Assembly (NCBI GenBank): GCA_019096065.1
Contig: JAGUCH010000008.1
Location: 4,593,001 to 4,657,000, forward strand
Origin: Paracyclopina nana
Lineage: Eukaryota > Arthropoda > Copepoda > Cyclopoida > Cyclopettidae
Length of the DNA: 64,000 nucleotides
Direction: 5' to 3'
The notes below the pieces were generated by a model. That model did not search any database. It had not been told where the DNA came from and was given only the letters and a program-made list of their open reading frames with translations. Below are positions 48,401 to 58,348 of the stretch, piece after piece. The position numbers and the translations under genes are program-made. Position 1 is the first letter of the stretch. Each line of letters begins with the position of its first letter.

Positions 48401-51400
48401 TCCAGCAAATCCAGAATCACACAGGGTGATTTTGCCCACTGGCTCTCTCTTTTTCCTGAGGGTGATTCAAAACAAAAAGGAACACGATGGAGGCACTTAC
48501 TGGTGTGAAGCCACCAACAAAGTTGGCACTTCTAGATCGAAAAATGCGACCCTTGAAGTGGCAGGTAAGATATTCCACATCACACCCATCCATCACTGTG
48601 TTTGAGGCAAGATTTTTTCCCCCGAAAAAAAAACTTCCGAGAAGTGTACTATGGGCCTTGTGATGGATGGTAGCGGAAAAGTTGGGTCCCATATAGATTT
48701 CTTGAGTGCTACTTGAAACAGTGCTCGGTGATTTATTTAGAAATTCGGAATGATGAGTGGGCTGCGAATTGATGGATGAGAGGCAATAAAAGTTCATTTG
48801 AAAGAGCATTCACTGCCCAGTTCAGCAGCTCGAATAACTCTTCTTATGCTCGTGAAAAAATAAATTCTTGAGGAGCAAAAAAATGAGCAATTCAAAATAG
48901 TAGATAAGCGAGAGCTCAAAACAGTTCTCAAAGTTTGTTTATGACATTTCATCTTCATCGCTTCGAAATGATGTTTATTTTCCCACGCCTGGTAGCATTG
49001 AGAGGCTGCTAAAAAAGGAGATTTTTCTCTCGCTTCTCGATGAAATTATTTCGGATGCCTCATTTACACTATAAGCAATTTCGAGGAATTCCTCTAAATG
49101 CTACTCTACAGCTTGCTTTACACTTTAATTGAACTGGAGTAGAAAAACGCATAAAAATTCCAGCTGAGAGGCTGAACGAGAAAAAGAAAGAGCTCTTGAG
49201 TTTCAATGCAGCATTTTTCAATCTCTGAGGAAAGAAATGCTGTTGACACTTCAATTTCATCGCTGTACCATCTGGATTGAGTCTAGTTCTTATCAAAGAA
49301 GGGCCGACTTATAGGACTAACTGCTCTATGCTACACTAGAAGGTAGCAGCTAGCTAGCAGTAATCATAATGGGTGAAGCCCCAAAAATCTTATCTGTAAA
49401 TGAATCCTAGGCGTCGTTACACCCTCAAACCTCGTGACGGTTTCTCATAAACAGCCAACCTTTTTCGGCATACTACCTAGCTGGCCACTAAAAGTCAAGG
49501 TCCATTAGCATAAAACATCTTGAACAAATTAGAAATTGCCTGTTGGTGGCCATGTTTTTACATCAGTGTTAATGCGAGGCCAAAAGGAGAAAAAATGTCC
49601 TCTCGCAGCTTTTGGTCATGTGGATCACGTTCCATATTTTTTGCCACCGAGCTGAGCCGGCCAAACGTTCTAATTTTCGAATCTTCTCTTTTTCCTCTAT
49701 GGAGAGAATGACAAACGGGCCCAATAAATAAGGCTTAGCTAGCGCAACGCCACCAACAGAACAGTTATTGGTTTTTTACTCCTACGAAAAGAGTAATTGA
49801 AAGATGCCATCAGAATACTTATTTTTTCCATAAAAGGGGTCAACCCAAAAAAGGAATTTGTAGCGCTGCAGAAGAAAGTGGGTCGAACTTCCAGCTCTTT
49901 GGTCAAATTTGGAGTGGCAAGCAATAAATTACTGATCAACAGCAGCAGCCCTCGCATGATGGACCACTTTAAATTCAGCAAAATTCAAGTATCGATTAAT
50001 CAGATCCAATTCATCCTCAAACTACTCCCACCCAATTTGGTATCACACCAGGCTCATAGCCTTGGGGGGTCGTCTCGAAGGTGTGAGTCCCCTCGGCGAG
50101 GGGTCTTGCTCTAGGAACCGATTTTTCACGCAGCACAAGACGAAAAGTAGATTGAAACCGAGACACTTTTTTCTCTATATCAGCTGCAAGCCAGGTCAAC
50201 CTTACACTAATGGAGTTGTTTACCCAAACATTGCCCTAAAATGGAGCCAGACGTTGATTGTGGCCCATAACGAGCAAAAAGTCGTGTCACCTCACACAAA
50301 GAATAGATATGTTAACTTTCAAATATAATTTAATGAAAGGTTATGAGGCAATAATTTTTTATATATTTTTTAGTAAAAATAATTATAGATGGACAACACT
50401 GAAAGTCTTTTCATCAAAGATAAAAGTTAGCTTACTATAAATAAATAGAACAGGGCACAGAACCGTCCAATAAATAACGAAGTCTTGACGCGGTGCCATA
50501 AATTGAGTCTTCAGAATGGAACGAAATAATAAAGCAATAAAACTGATGTGAGACCTATTTCTTGCAGTTCTACGAGACGATTTCCGCCTAATGCCCGTAG
50601 ACACTCGAGTGGCCTCAGGAGATAGCGCCGTTCTCAAATGCATTCCACCCCGGGGCAACCCGAAGCCGCGACTGATTTGGCTCAAAAACGGACAGCCCAT
50701 GCCAATGGATGCTCGATGGCACGTGACTGAGCCCGGCAGTCTTGTCATAGAGGCCGTGCAAAAGTCCGACGAGGCCAATTACGTTTGCAGGGCGGAAAAT
50801 ATGGTCGGCTCACGAAATAGTGATTCCATTCGTCTAGATGTGCATGGTAACATTTTTTAGACATAAATGCTGCTTTCATTGTGCGCATATATCCCTCGCT
50901 ATTGGGATGGGGAAGTGATGCAATAAAAGTTGAGCCCCTTGTCTTCGATGGCCTCACGCAATTTCGACACTGGCTTTCTTTATCGCAGCAGTGCTATAAG
51001 GGAGAACACATAAATCTGGAATTGGGGCAAAGCACGAGTAGTTATGTCCATGTCCTGGCTCGTCATCACCATTGACTTTTTGCTGCTAGAGCCCCTTACC
51101 CCACACACACACATCCACCAGAGCTTCTTTATTCTACAGACATATGAAAAAAAGTAGGAGAAGGGGGAACGATTTTCCACAATAACGAGAGGCGGAAACC
51201 AGACAAAAAACGGAGGATAATAGAAAGCATTTGAGGCAGAGATGAAACGCGCAGGCCATCATATACTGCAGCAGGTCCAAGAGTATAGCAATATTTTTGG
51301 CAATTTTGGGCCACAGTAGCAGCAGCACAGGCCAAGAAGCTATTAGTAAATGGGGCATGCAACCAAGCATAATTGAATCTCCGATCAATTGGGCCATTAC

Positions 51401-54400
51401 CCGCACACGGGCAGCTTTCCTTTGTCTGGTGCACTAGAAAGCATCTCCCATGGGACAGCACTCCTGATAAGGAACAAGTTCTTGCAGCAAAAGCCCTCTA
51501 AGGCTTCATTATGCATTCTTATTATGCATTACAGATCTACAAAATGAGCCCAAGGCAGAGAGGAAGGGAACAACGTTTCAAATGTTCTTCAATTCTAGTA
51601 CATAGTATAGCAGCGCTTGACCCAAATGCTTACGAGAGCTTAAGTGAAATGGCAAACATGTGCTACGAGTGCTTTTATAGGAACCCACCGTGTTTTTCTT
51701 TTTTGCAGTGAAGCCGTATTTTCTGCAAGAACCTGAGGACGTCTCAGCGCAAAATGGAGATAACATCAGCCTCGATTGTGAGGTAGGTGGTGACCCAAGT
51801 CCCACAGTATTATGGCATCGTGAAGATGGTACTCTACCACAAGGGAGGACCAGTATTCAAAACGGCAAGCTCAGGATCGACAAAGTCACTCCCAAAGATG
51901 AGGGTGTGTACATTTGTGAAGCACAAAACACAGTGGGCACGATTTCAGTCAGTGCAACTCTCGTCGTCCTAGGTAATATTAATATTACATACTATCCTAT
52001 GTTTCCCCGAGGAAAAATGGATTTAGCACGGCTTTCTCTATATCATTTCATTCCAGCTCACCCGAGCTTTGTGGTGAAGCCTAAGGACCAGAGAGTGGGC
52101 ATGAATGGAATTGCCAAGTTTGAATGCGAGGCCAGTGGAAATCCACCCCCGTCTGTATTCTGGACCAAAGAGGGTAGCCAAGAACTGATGTTTGCGGGCA
52201 CCACACACGGTCAAATGTTTGTCAGTGATGATGGAACACTCACCATTCAGGTTGGCTTTTTCTCATGCTAAATAATGAAAAAACAAATCCAATTCGAGCA
52301 GTTTTCTGCAATGCGCAAATATGTAGTACAAATATAGCGTTAAGGATTTATGATGCGGAAAAGATGGTCATTTTTTGTCCTTATCTTAATAGGGAGTTCG
52401 CAAAGAGGACGACGGGTTCTACATTTGCTCGGCTTTATCAGTAGCCGGAAGCTCTGTGACCAAAGCCTATTTGGAGGTGACTGCCATTGAGGATCAGCCC
52501 CCGCCAATCATCGCGATGGGCCCTGCCAATCAAACGCTGCCCATCAACACGATCGCAGTATTACCATGCACAGCCACCGGAAATCCAAAGCCCACCACGA
52601 GATGGCTGAAGGACCAAAATCCAATCTCGAATACGGAGTCAAGTAGACTGATGGTTGAGGAAACTGGAACTCTCGTCATTGACAGTAAGATCATAGGATT
52701 ACATACATCTTTTTTGAGAATTTCTATAATTTTGGCTCTCAGATTTGATGGCCGAGGATACCGGAATTTACACTTGCACAGCAAGTTCAGAATCCGGAGA
52801 AACGTCTTGGTCTGCATCATTGAGCGTGGAGAATCCCAAAAATCCCAACATCATCTTCCACAAAACGCCCGATCCAGCCACTTTTCCACAGGCTCCAACA
52901 AAGCCGAAAATTGTGGACAGGCGGGCAACATCTGTGACAATCTCGTGGAGACGAAATCTGGACTCTGGCAGATCCCCGCTCATTGGGTACACCATTGAGT
53001 ACTTCAGCTTCGACTTGGAGACGGGGTGGGTCGTCGCTGCCCACAGGGTCACATCTGAGACCTACACGATCCACAACTTGAAACCAGACACCTCCTACGT
53101 ATTTCTGGTGCGAGCCGAAAACTCCGATGGACTTTCGCATCCCTCGCCAATTTCAGAGCGAGTCCGGACTTTGAGGTGAAAATTATCACATATTTGAAGA
53201 AGTAGCAATTTTGATCTTGATTTTCTTGCAGGCTTCTCTCTTCTGGATTATACAACAATATGGACCACGAAAATCACCAAATTGATCTGGCTGAGGTGCA
53301 AAACACACTTTTGTCCAAGGTTGTCGAGCTGTCTTCGGTTGAGGCAATCAGCTCCACGGCCATTCGAGTCACTTGGCAGCTCCTCATCAATGAGAATCCG
53401 GAATATGTGGAGGGCTTCTTCATCCGCTTCAGAGACATGTCTGGAGGCTCTCAGAAATTCAATATGAAGACAGTGATGAACTCAGCCTCAACCTCTTCGC
53501 ATATCATTACTGGCTTGAGAAAATACACAGAATACGAGGTGTTCCTCATGCCCTTTTTCAGAAAGCTCGAAGGCCAGCCGTCCAATTCCCTCCATATTCA
53601 AACTCTGGAGGATGTGCCTTCCGCTCCGCCGACAAATCTGAGGGCGGAAATGGTCAACAGGACCTCGGCCAGCCTCAGCTGGGCTCCACCTCCGCCCCAG
53701 CACAGAAATGGGATGCTCAAGGGATACCAAATCCACGTGAAGGGAAATGGATCGGCCTTTCACTCCAACATCACGCTGAATGCCACAACAACCAACTTTG
53801 TCCTAACGAATTTGAGCTTAAGTGAGGATTACAGCGTGAGGGCTGTGGCCTTCACTAATGTGGGCCTGGGTCCATTCTCCCCTCCGATGCATTTCAAAAT
53901 GGACCCAGCATATTTGAAGTTTTTGGAGGTGACCATTAACAATCCGGATGCAGAGGATGTGATGAGCGAGCCGTGGTTTTTGGCCTTGTTGGGCGCTGTG
54001 GTCCTCACTGTGCTGATTCTGATCTTTGTGGGCATTGTGCTGTATAGAAAGCAATGGTCCAGGCAGAAATTGGCAAACAGCGCGAGGCACTACGAAGATT
54101 TACACGAGGCTCAAATGCAGGTTAGTGAAGAGCAAATCAAATCAATTGGAAAGCAGGCACTAAAATCCTCTTTATCTTAAAAGGCCAATAACTCCATTTG
54201 GATCAATGGAGGCTGGAAGGAAAAGCTTCAGGAACAGCAGCATCTTCAGCAGTTTCAAATGATGCAGCAGCAAAATCAAGACCAAGGACTTTATGCAGAA
54301 GTTGGGGATGTTGTGGCCAACAACAACTCCTCACTTTTATCCACTTTTGGTGGAGGAATGATGGGTAGCGGATATGCTAGGGATCCAGCTCCATATGCCA

Positions 54401-55482
54401 CCACAACTTTGGCGATGCAAAATCGAGTCAGAACCTTGGTAAGATTCAATGATCCGAGAAAATTGGAAGAGCAATCCTATGGTCAGAAAAAAGGAGCTGT
54501 CTTGAATCCGGAATCATTTTTTTACAGAACGGAGCTCAATTTATGGCCATCCCACAGACTGATCAAAGCCAGGACTTTATGTCACATCGAACCACACCCA
54601 CCACATGCAGTTCCGGAGCTGACAATATGATGTCAAGCTCCAGGATATCTTCCAATGCTGGAACAACCAACAGCCAAAACAGCCGAGTCTTGCCGAATTG
54701 GTCAGACATTTTTCCTCCACCTCCTCTGGACCAGCCACCACCGATTCCCCCACCAAACTCCAATTCCTCATCCAGAAACAACATATTCAATAACTTGAGA
54801 ATGCAGCAGCAGCAAGTACGTTTTCCTCAGAATCAATTGAAATGTGATATCAACTTTCCAATTCTTTTCTCCAGGCGGCAAGAAATATGAGCAGTAGTCC
54901 TTCAGTCAACAGGAAGCAGCCCAACTTGATGAACTCTGGAATTTTCACGAGATTGACGAGTGAAAATGGGCAGAATGTGGACATCTATGAAAATCCTTCT
55001 GAGCATTACTCCACCAGGGCATTCATCTCCAGCAGCCCATTTTTGAGCTCAAGAAGGACCAACGTTGATTCTCCCAAACCTTTTGGTAATGCTAAATCCT
55101 CATCAAACACAGACTCAAGCTAACTCTTTTCCCCATAGAATTTGTTGGAGGCGAAGGTGTGTATGGAGAAAGACTTCCAGCTGAGTTTGGTGACATCACT
55201 GATGACAATGTCACCGATGAGGATGATCTCAATGATTCTAGTCAGAAACCAATCATGACCGGTTCTACCAATTTGAAGCCATGCAATGACTGGAGGACAA
55301 ACTATTCCGGAAGCAGCAGCCTCTCCTCTTTCTCCTATTCTCCCAGATCCTCAAACAATTCTAGTGCTTCTTCATCAAGCAACAAAAAGTCGTCGAACAA
55401 ACCATCAAAGCTAAGGGTGGATGGAAGCCTAAAGAGCAATTCAAGCCAGCAAAACGAGACATCTCCACAAATTGGGTCATAA
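30381..55482 (+). CDS. robo: Roundabout (Robo) axon-guidance receptor
   Basis: Slit receptor of 1286 residues in twelve exons: 30381-30483, 48256-48564, 50568-50846, 51709-51972, 52057-52250, 52393-52684, 52743-53175, 53232-54120, 54184-54438, 54528-54815, 54875-55085 and 55139-55482. All phases agree. Order: signal peptide 1-35; Ig1 about 36-137 with LPTGSLFFLRV; Ig2 138-230 with VLRDDFR; Ig3 231-318; Ig4 319-418; Ig5 419-505; three FN3 domains about 520-855; one membrane helix about 872-898. Ig1 and Ig2, which bind Slit, are single exons. The cytoplasmic part keeps CC1 (APYATTTL, about 988) and CC2 (DIFPPPPLDQPPPIPPP, about 1065-1081, an Ena/VASP and SH3 site). I see no clear CC3. Intron 1 is 17.8 kb and packed with repeats; the other introns are 53 bp to 2 kb. 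CC2 makes it more like Drosophila Robo1 than Robo2/3. Confidence 0.93.
30856..31266 (-). CDS. Antisense open frame in robo intron 1 (putative exon)
   Basis: A 136-codon minus-strand frame in a GC-richer patch just inside robo intron 1. An acceptor-like CGGGCCAG precedes it at about 31256, after which it reads LSSIGCDKVTFMHLTPLLI. The composition looks protein-like, but another minus frame is open over most of it and I recognise no family. It may be a decayed gene fragment. Confidence 0.22.
   Translation of the reverse strand: MLGPDLSSIGCDKVTFMHLTPLLIHPKPGMKIGAHQCTTRKILGNVVCQFPRSSKQDEQNLSMDDYKGTVGHERENISQVAIHTRPTIHLIIIIQNPRLYQRGAKVEKGFGRKSSQFPPLAIHGRQPLADGMLNNP
31328..31867. repeat. Palindromic array of ~25 bp GGATCGAC units
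   Basis: The left half carries about eight copies of CTTGGATCGAC-like motifs (31359-31575), often followed by a second GGATCGTC-like half. The right half carries about nine copies of the complement GTCGATCCAAG (31621-31839), spaced around 25 bases. The two halves form one large degenerate inverted repeat around 31590. The outermost 40 bases on each side also resemble each other when inverted (GGCAATT...GGGG...AATT). This is a foldback-type element whose arms are built from short tandem repeats. No coding sequence. Confidence 0.85.
31868..37767. other. Robo intron 1, part: no gene seen
   Basis: AT-rich intronic DNA. A short CA microsatellite occurs at 32964-32980. The open frames are short and on both strands, and none is recognisable. 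Confidence 0.45.
32964..32980 (+). repeat. (CA)n microsatellite
   Basis: About eight and a half CA units in robo intron 1. Confidence 0.8.
37768..38010 (+). repeat. 14 bp minisatellite with 84 bp higher-order period
   Basis: Tandem copies of GAGTCTCAGTCCTT with C/T and small variants. A variant block containing TTTGCCTATGAGTCTCAG begins at 37777 and again at 37861, exactly 84 bases (six units) apart, showing a higher-order duplication. The right end decays gradually. Confidence 0.9.
38011..39189. other. Robo intron 1, part: no gene seen
   Basis: Intronic DNA without a convincing exon. It contains a local direct repeat CTCCAACTGGATG (two copies at about 38427-38452). Confidence 0.4.
39601..39675 (-). 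tRNA. Degenerate tRNA-like sequence
   Basis: The minus strand reads a tRNA-Glu/Gln-like A box (TGTGGTCTAGAGG), an anticodon-loop-like ATTCCAAAT and a perfect B box (GGTTCGAGTCC). The acceptor and T stems do not pair well, so it is a pseudogene or a SINE head. It shares GGATTCC(A/T)AATC with the tRNA-like sequence at 29566. Confidence 0.4.
39780..40176 (+). repeat. Degenerate tandem repeat (TTGAAAAGTTGCTGAA ... GAATAGTTCTTGAA)
   Basis: Four to five diverged units of about 60-80 bases, each with a TATTGAAAAGTTGCTGAA-like half and a CACTGAATAGTTCTTGAA-like half. Inverted relatives lie at 39395-39490. Confidence 0.6.
40180..40592 (-). mobile_element. GGCC-ended MITE, copy B (413 bp)
   Basis: Reverse-oriented copy of 28620-29031 over its full length, with the same terminal repeats. 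It is flanked by TTA on both sides (40177-40179 and 40593-40595), a three-base target duplication. Inserted within the older foldback element. Confidence 0.88.
40811..48255. other. Robo intron 1, right part: no gene seen
   Basis: About 7.4 kb of intronic DNA ending at the acceptor TTTCAG before Ig1. I found no exon, RNA gene or structured repeat in it. Several scattered (A)n and (AAT)n runs occur. Long first introns of robo genes commonly hold enhancers, but I can name no site. Confidence 0.45.
48565..50567. other. Robo intron 2: no gene seen
   Basis: A 2 kb intron between the Ig1 and Ig2 exons. It contains one GC-rich hairpin (CCCCTC GGC GAGGGG, about 50088-50102) but nothing that resembles a known RNA gene. 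Confidence 0.45.
50847..51708. other. Robo intron 3: no gene seen
   Basis: An 862 bp intron between the Ig2 and Ig3 exons with a long pyrimidine tract before its acceptor. No other feature recognised. Confidence 0.5.
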
Positions 55483-55943
55483 ACGAAGTAGCAGCATACC
55501 CTCTTAACCTTTTTAGCTTTTTCCCAACCTCTCCAGCTGCCCAGCTGTTTAAGAGGAAGAAAAAGTAGCCATTGATCTCCACAGAAAAAGCTCAATTATA
55601 GCCAGCAAAAACCTCTTTTTTGGAAAAAAATCTTCATGTTCATTGGCTTGCAAGTATCTTGAACCACATATCAGATACGACTAACCACATATCCTTTGCT
55701 CTTCAATAATAAGCTATCATAAATATTTTTGGCTGTGATACATTACTAATGTTTTTTGTCATATAATACTACACACTATATCAGTGAGTTTCAATGATTT
55801 TCCTGTCTCTCATGCTTACTAAGTCATATAATAAGACATTTGTTAGAGTTGAAATACAAAATTGCTTTCTAAAACTACTCCGCCGGATTAATTATTTCTT
55901 AGCAATGATTTTTTGTCTTACCTTCGTAAAAGAGTCCTGAAGC
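55483..55943. other. Robo 3' flank
   Basis: 3' UTR and downstream sequence of roundabout. I find no canonical AATAAA here. It ends at the target duplication of the hAT-like MITE. Confidence 0.45.
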
Positions 55944-56435
55944 TAGTGATGGAACGAGTTTCAGCTTGGCTTGAAAGCTTGAAACTGAAACCCAGCTTGA
56001 GCTACATAAGCAAAAAGCTTGGGATCGCTCGAACCAAATTTTGAAAAGCTTGAAAAAGCTTGAAGCCCAAAAATGCAAAGCTTGAAAAAGCTTGAGACCG
56101 AAAAATTTCAAAACTTTATCTATTTTTAATCAAAACAAAAAAGGGCTGATTTTAAAATTAACAAATACTTGAAGGAGTGAAGTACTTAAGTCAAAGTTAA
56201 AGACATTTCTGTCATTTTTTGCGCTTTTTGGGTAATTTTGTCAAATCTGGTGACTGATCGCAATTTTTTGTGTTAAAATACTAAAAAAGTGAAAAGCTTG
56301 AAAAAAGCTTGAAATGTGAAATTTTGAGCTTGAAAAAGCTTGATAATAATTTTCAAAAGCTTGGGATCGCTCGAACGCTTTTCAAAAAGCTTGAAGCTTG
56401 ATCAAGCTGAAATTTTCCGGCTCGTTCCATCACTA
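55944..56435. mobile_element. hAT-like MITE (492 bp)
   Basis: Terminal inverted repeats TAGTGATGGAACGAG / CTCGTTCCATCACTA are perfect over 15 bases. They are flanked by a perfect 8 bp target duplication CCTGAAGC (55936-55943 and 56436-56443). An 8 bp duplication and a TAGTGATGG end are the hallmarks of the hAT superfamily. The interior is built of AAAGCTTGA repeats, and AAAGCTTGGGATCGCTCGAAC occurs near both ends in direct orientation. No transposase, so non-autonomous. Confidence 0.9.
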
Positions 56436-56443
56436 CCTGAAGC

Positions 56444-57706
56444 TGTCCTCCAGGTGAACAAGAAAATGCACTTCATGCCTCTCATCACAGAAGTCTTGAT
56501 CACACCTTTACGAGCCCGCTTTTCACTTTTTTCGTTCAAACTGTCGCCAATTTTGAGCACAGAGCAGACACTGGTTCATCTTAAGTCCAAACTGTCACAA
56601 CTGAGCCATAGAACGAGCTGATATTTTCAGTCCACAAAGGCAAATTGAGATGAAACGCATTTTTTTTGGTAAAAGTAGGGAGGACTTTTGCCCGTAGGTG
56701 AATGACTTAATCGAATAAAAAAGAGCTGTGCGTTACGCGTTGTAGGAAAATTAAATTCCGATGTTTTTCGATGAAACTTTCATTAGAAGAGTACGGCGCA
56801 GTCAGATGAGACTTAAAAATCGATGTTTTACATGTCGCAACTTGTGCAAGAAAGTTCAGGGGCATTTGTCTAAGGTCGAATTTATAGAGTGGACTGACAA
56901 GAATTTCGACCAAAAAAGCACTTGAAAAGAACCGACAAAGCACATCCCTCATTTGAATTAAATCAGAGTAATTATGTCACTTTGCCAAATCTGTTTTTAA
57001 AAATATATTTAGATAAAATACTTTTCAGCTTTCGACCTTATGAAATCGGCCATACTTCTGCGCCCCAACTCACCTACAGAAGATCGCGATCGAATGCGAG
57101 CTTACGCTGAGACGACACGATGAAACTTGAGTGGTTGAGTTGGACTCAGCATCTTCTCGCCAAACTCAAACGCGGTCCAAGCTACTCAGCCAAACTCTGC
57201 TTAAGCCAGCTGCCATTCTGCCAACAATTTTGACTTTTTCCAGCGACATTGGAGCTTGCGAGTCGCGACGAGAGCAAGAAATTCGTAGATATTGCGACTG
57301 ATGCTTTTTAGTGGAGTTTTTCACACTCTACTCTTGATGAATCGGGAAAAGTCTACCATCATCCGTTTAAAGGCAGGTACATTTGCTACTTTTTTGATTA
57401 TTTTTTCATTGTAAAAGAAACCCTCGAGGGACTTGATCCTCAGTGCTTTGGGTCGAAATAGGAGTTAGTTTTAAGACCGAAGTGCCATTTTTATGGATTT
57501 GCTTTACAATCGGAGTGCTTGAGTTACTAGTTCGAAGTGTTGTTAGTACCAGAATCTACTAGATTTACAACGGGCGACTTCACTTATTCATAAATCGGCA
57601 AATGGCAAGCTGCTACCTAGCTTTTATTGAAAAACTAATTACATAGACTTGATACAGATTTATATTTTAAGTATTTTATGCTGGTGAATCTTCAAATCGA
57701 TCCTAA
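56444..57706. other. Intergenic, no gene seen
   Basis: Sequence between the hAT-like and Transib-like elements. The open frames are short and unrecognised. Confidence 0.4.
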
Positions 57707-57711
57707 CTGCT

Positions 57712-58343
57712 CACAGTGGGGTCATCTCATTGCGAAAAGTGGCGTTTGGCGGGATAGTGATATATTCTAGTACTTAATGCCCTAGGCCTTTCATACGTAC
57801 ATTAAAGGCCTAGTTTTTTTTAAAAAAAATTGACTCTAATTGATGATTTTCCATTGAAAAGTGCTTTAAAAACGGTTTTGTCTGCTATTAATGAGTTTGT
57901 TATTGTTTTGAATATTCAAAAAGGGCTGCTGAAGTCGGCAAAATGGGCTCAGTGAAAACTGTGATATCTCAAAATGGCGCCAAAATGCGCAAATAAAACT
58001 TTGTCATAATGATTTCAGGTATTCAACTGAATGTTTTATGCAAAAATTGTTGAGGAATTTTGAGAACTAACGAGCAAATTGATATTTGAAAATGATTTAA
58101 AAAAGCTTAACTTCAGGGTCCCCCTTTCGCGGAAAAAATTGAGCGAATCGCAAATTTCCATAAACAGTTATCGTAGTATGTAATGTAACCAAAATTTAAT
58201 TTTAATGCCACAATCATGATCCTATTACTTTCGGCCTCAAAATTTCCAATTTTTAACTACCGTGTTTTCAGTGAGTTTGAAAGATGCTGCCATTTCGCGA
58301 GATTTCCGAACGCCACTTTTTGCAACGGGATGTCCCCACTGTG
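57712..58343. mobile_element. Transib-like non-autonomous element (632 bp)
   Basis: The ends CACAGTGGGG / CCCCACTGTG belong to terminal inverted repeats of about 38 bases (33 identical). They are flanked by a 5 bp target duplication CTGCT (57707-57711 and 58344-58348). A CACAGTG start with a 5 bp duplication is the pattern of Transib transposons, relatives of RAG1; the first seven bases equal the RSS heptamer. The interior has no coding frame. A hAT origin is less likely because no 8 bp duplication fits. Confidence 0.72.
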
Positions 58344-58348
58344 CTGCT

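Noticed and set aside
50062-50110. GC-rich hairpin CCCCTC-GGC-GAGGGG as a small RNA gene
   Set aside because: Only six pairs, with no flanking structure or known RNA motif.
55899-56621. Open frames around the hAT-like MITE as genes
   Set aside because: They read through terminal repeats and AAAGCTTGA repeats; no protein-like composition.
57712-58343. hAT assignment for the CACAGTGGGG element
   Set aside because: No matching 8 bp flank; a 5 bp CTGCT duplication fits exactly at the CACAGTG ends.
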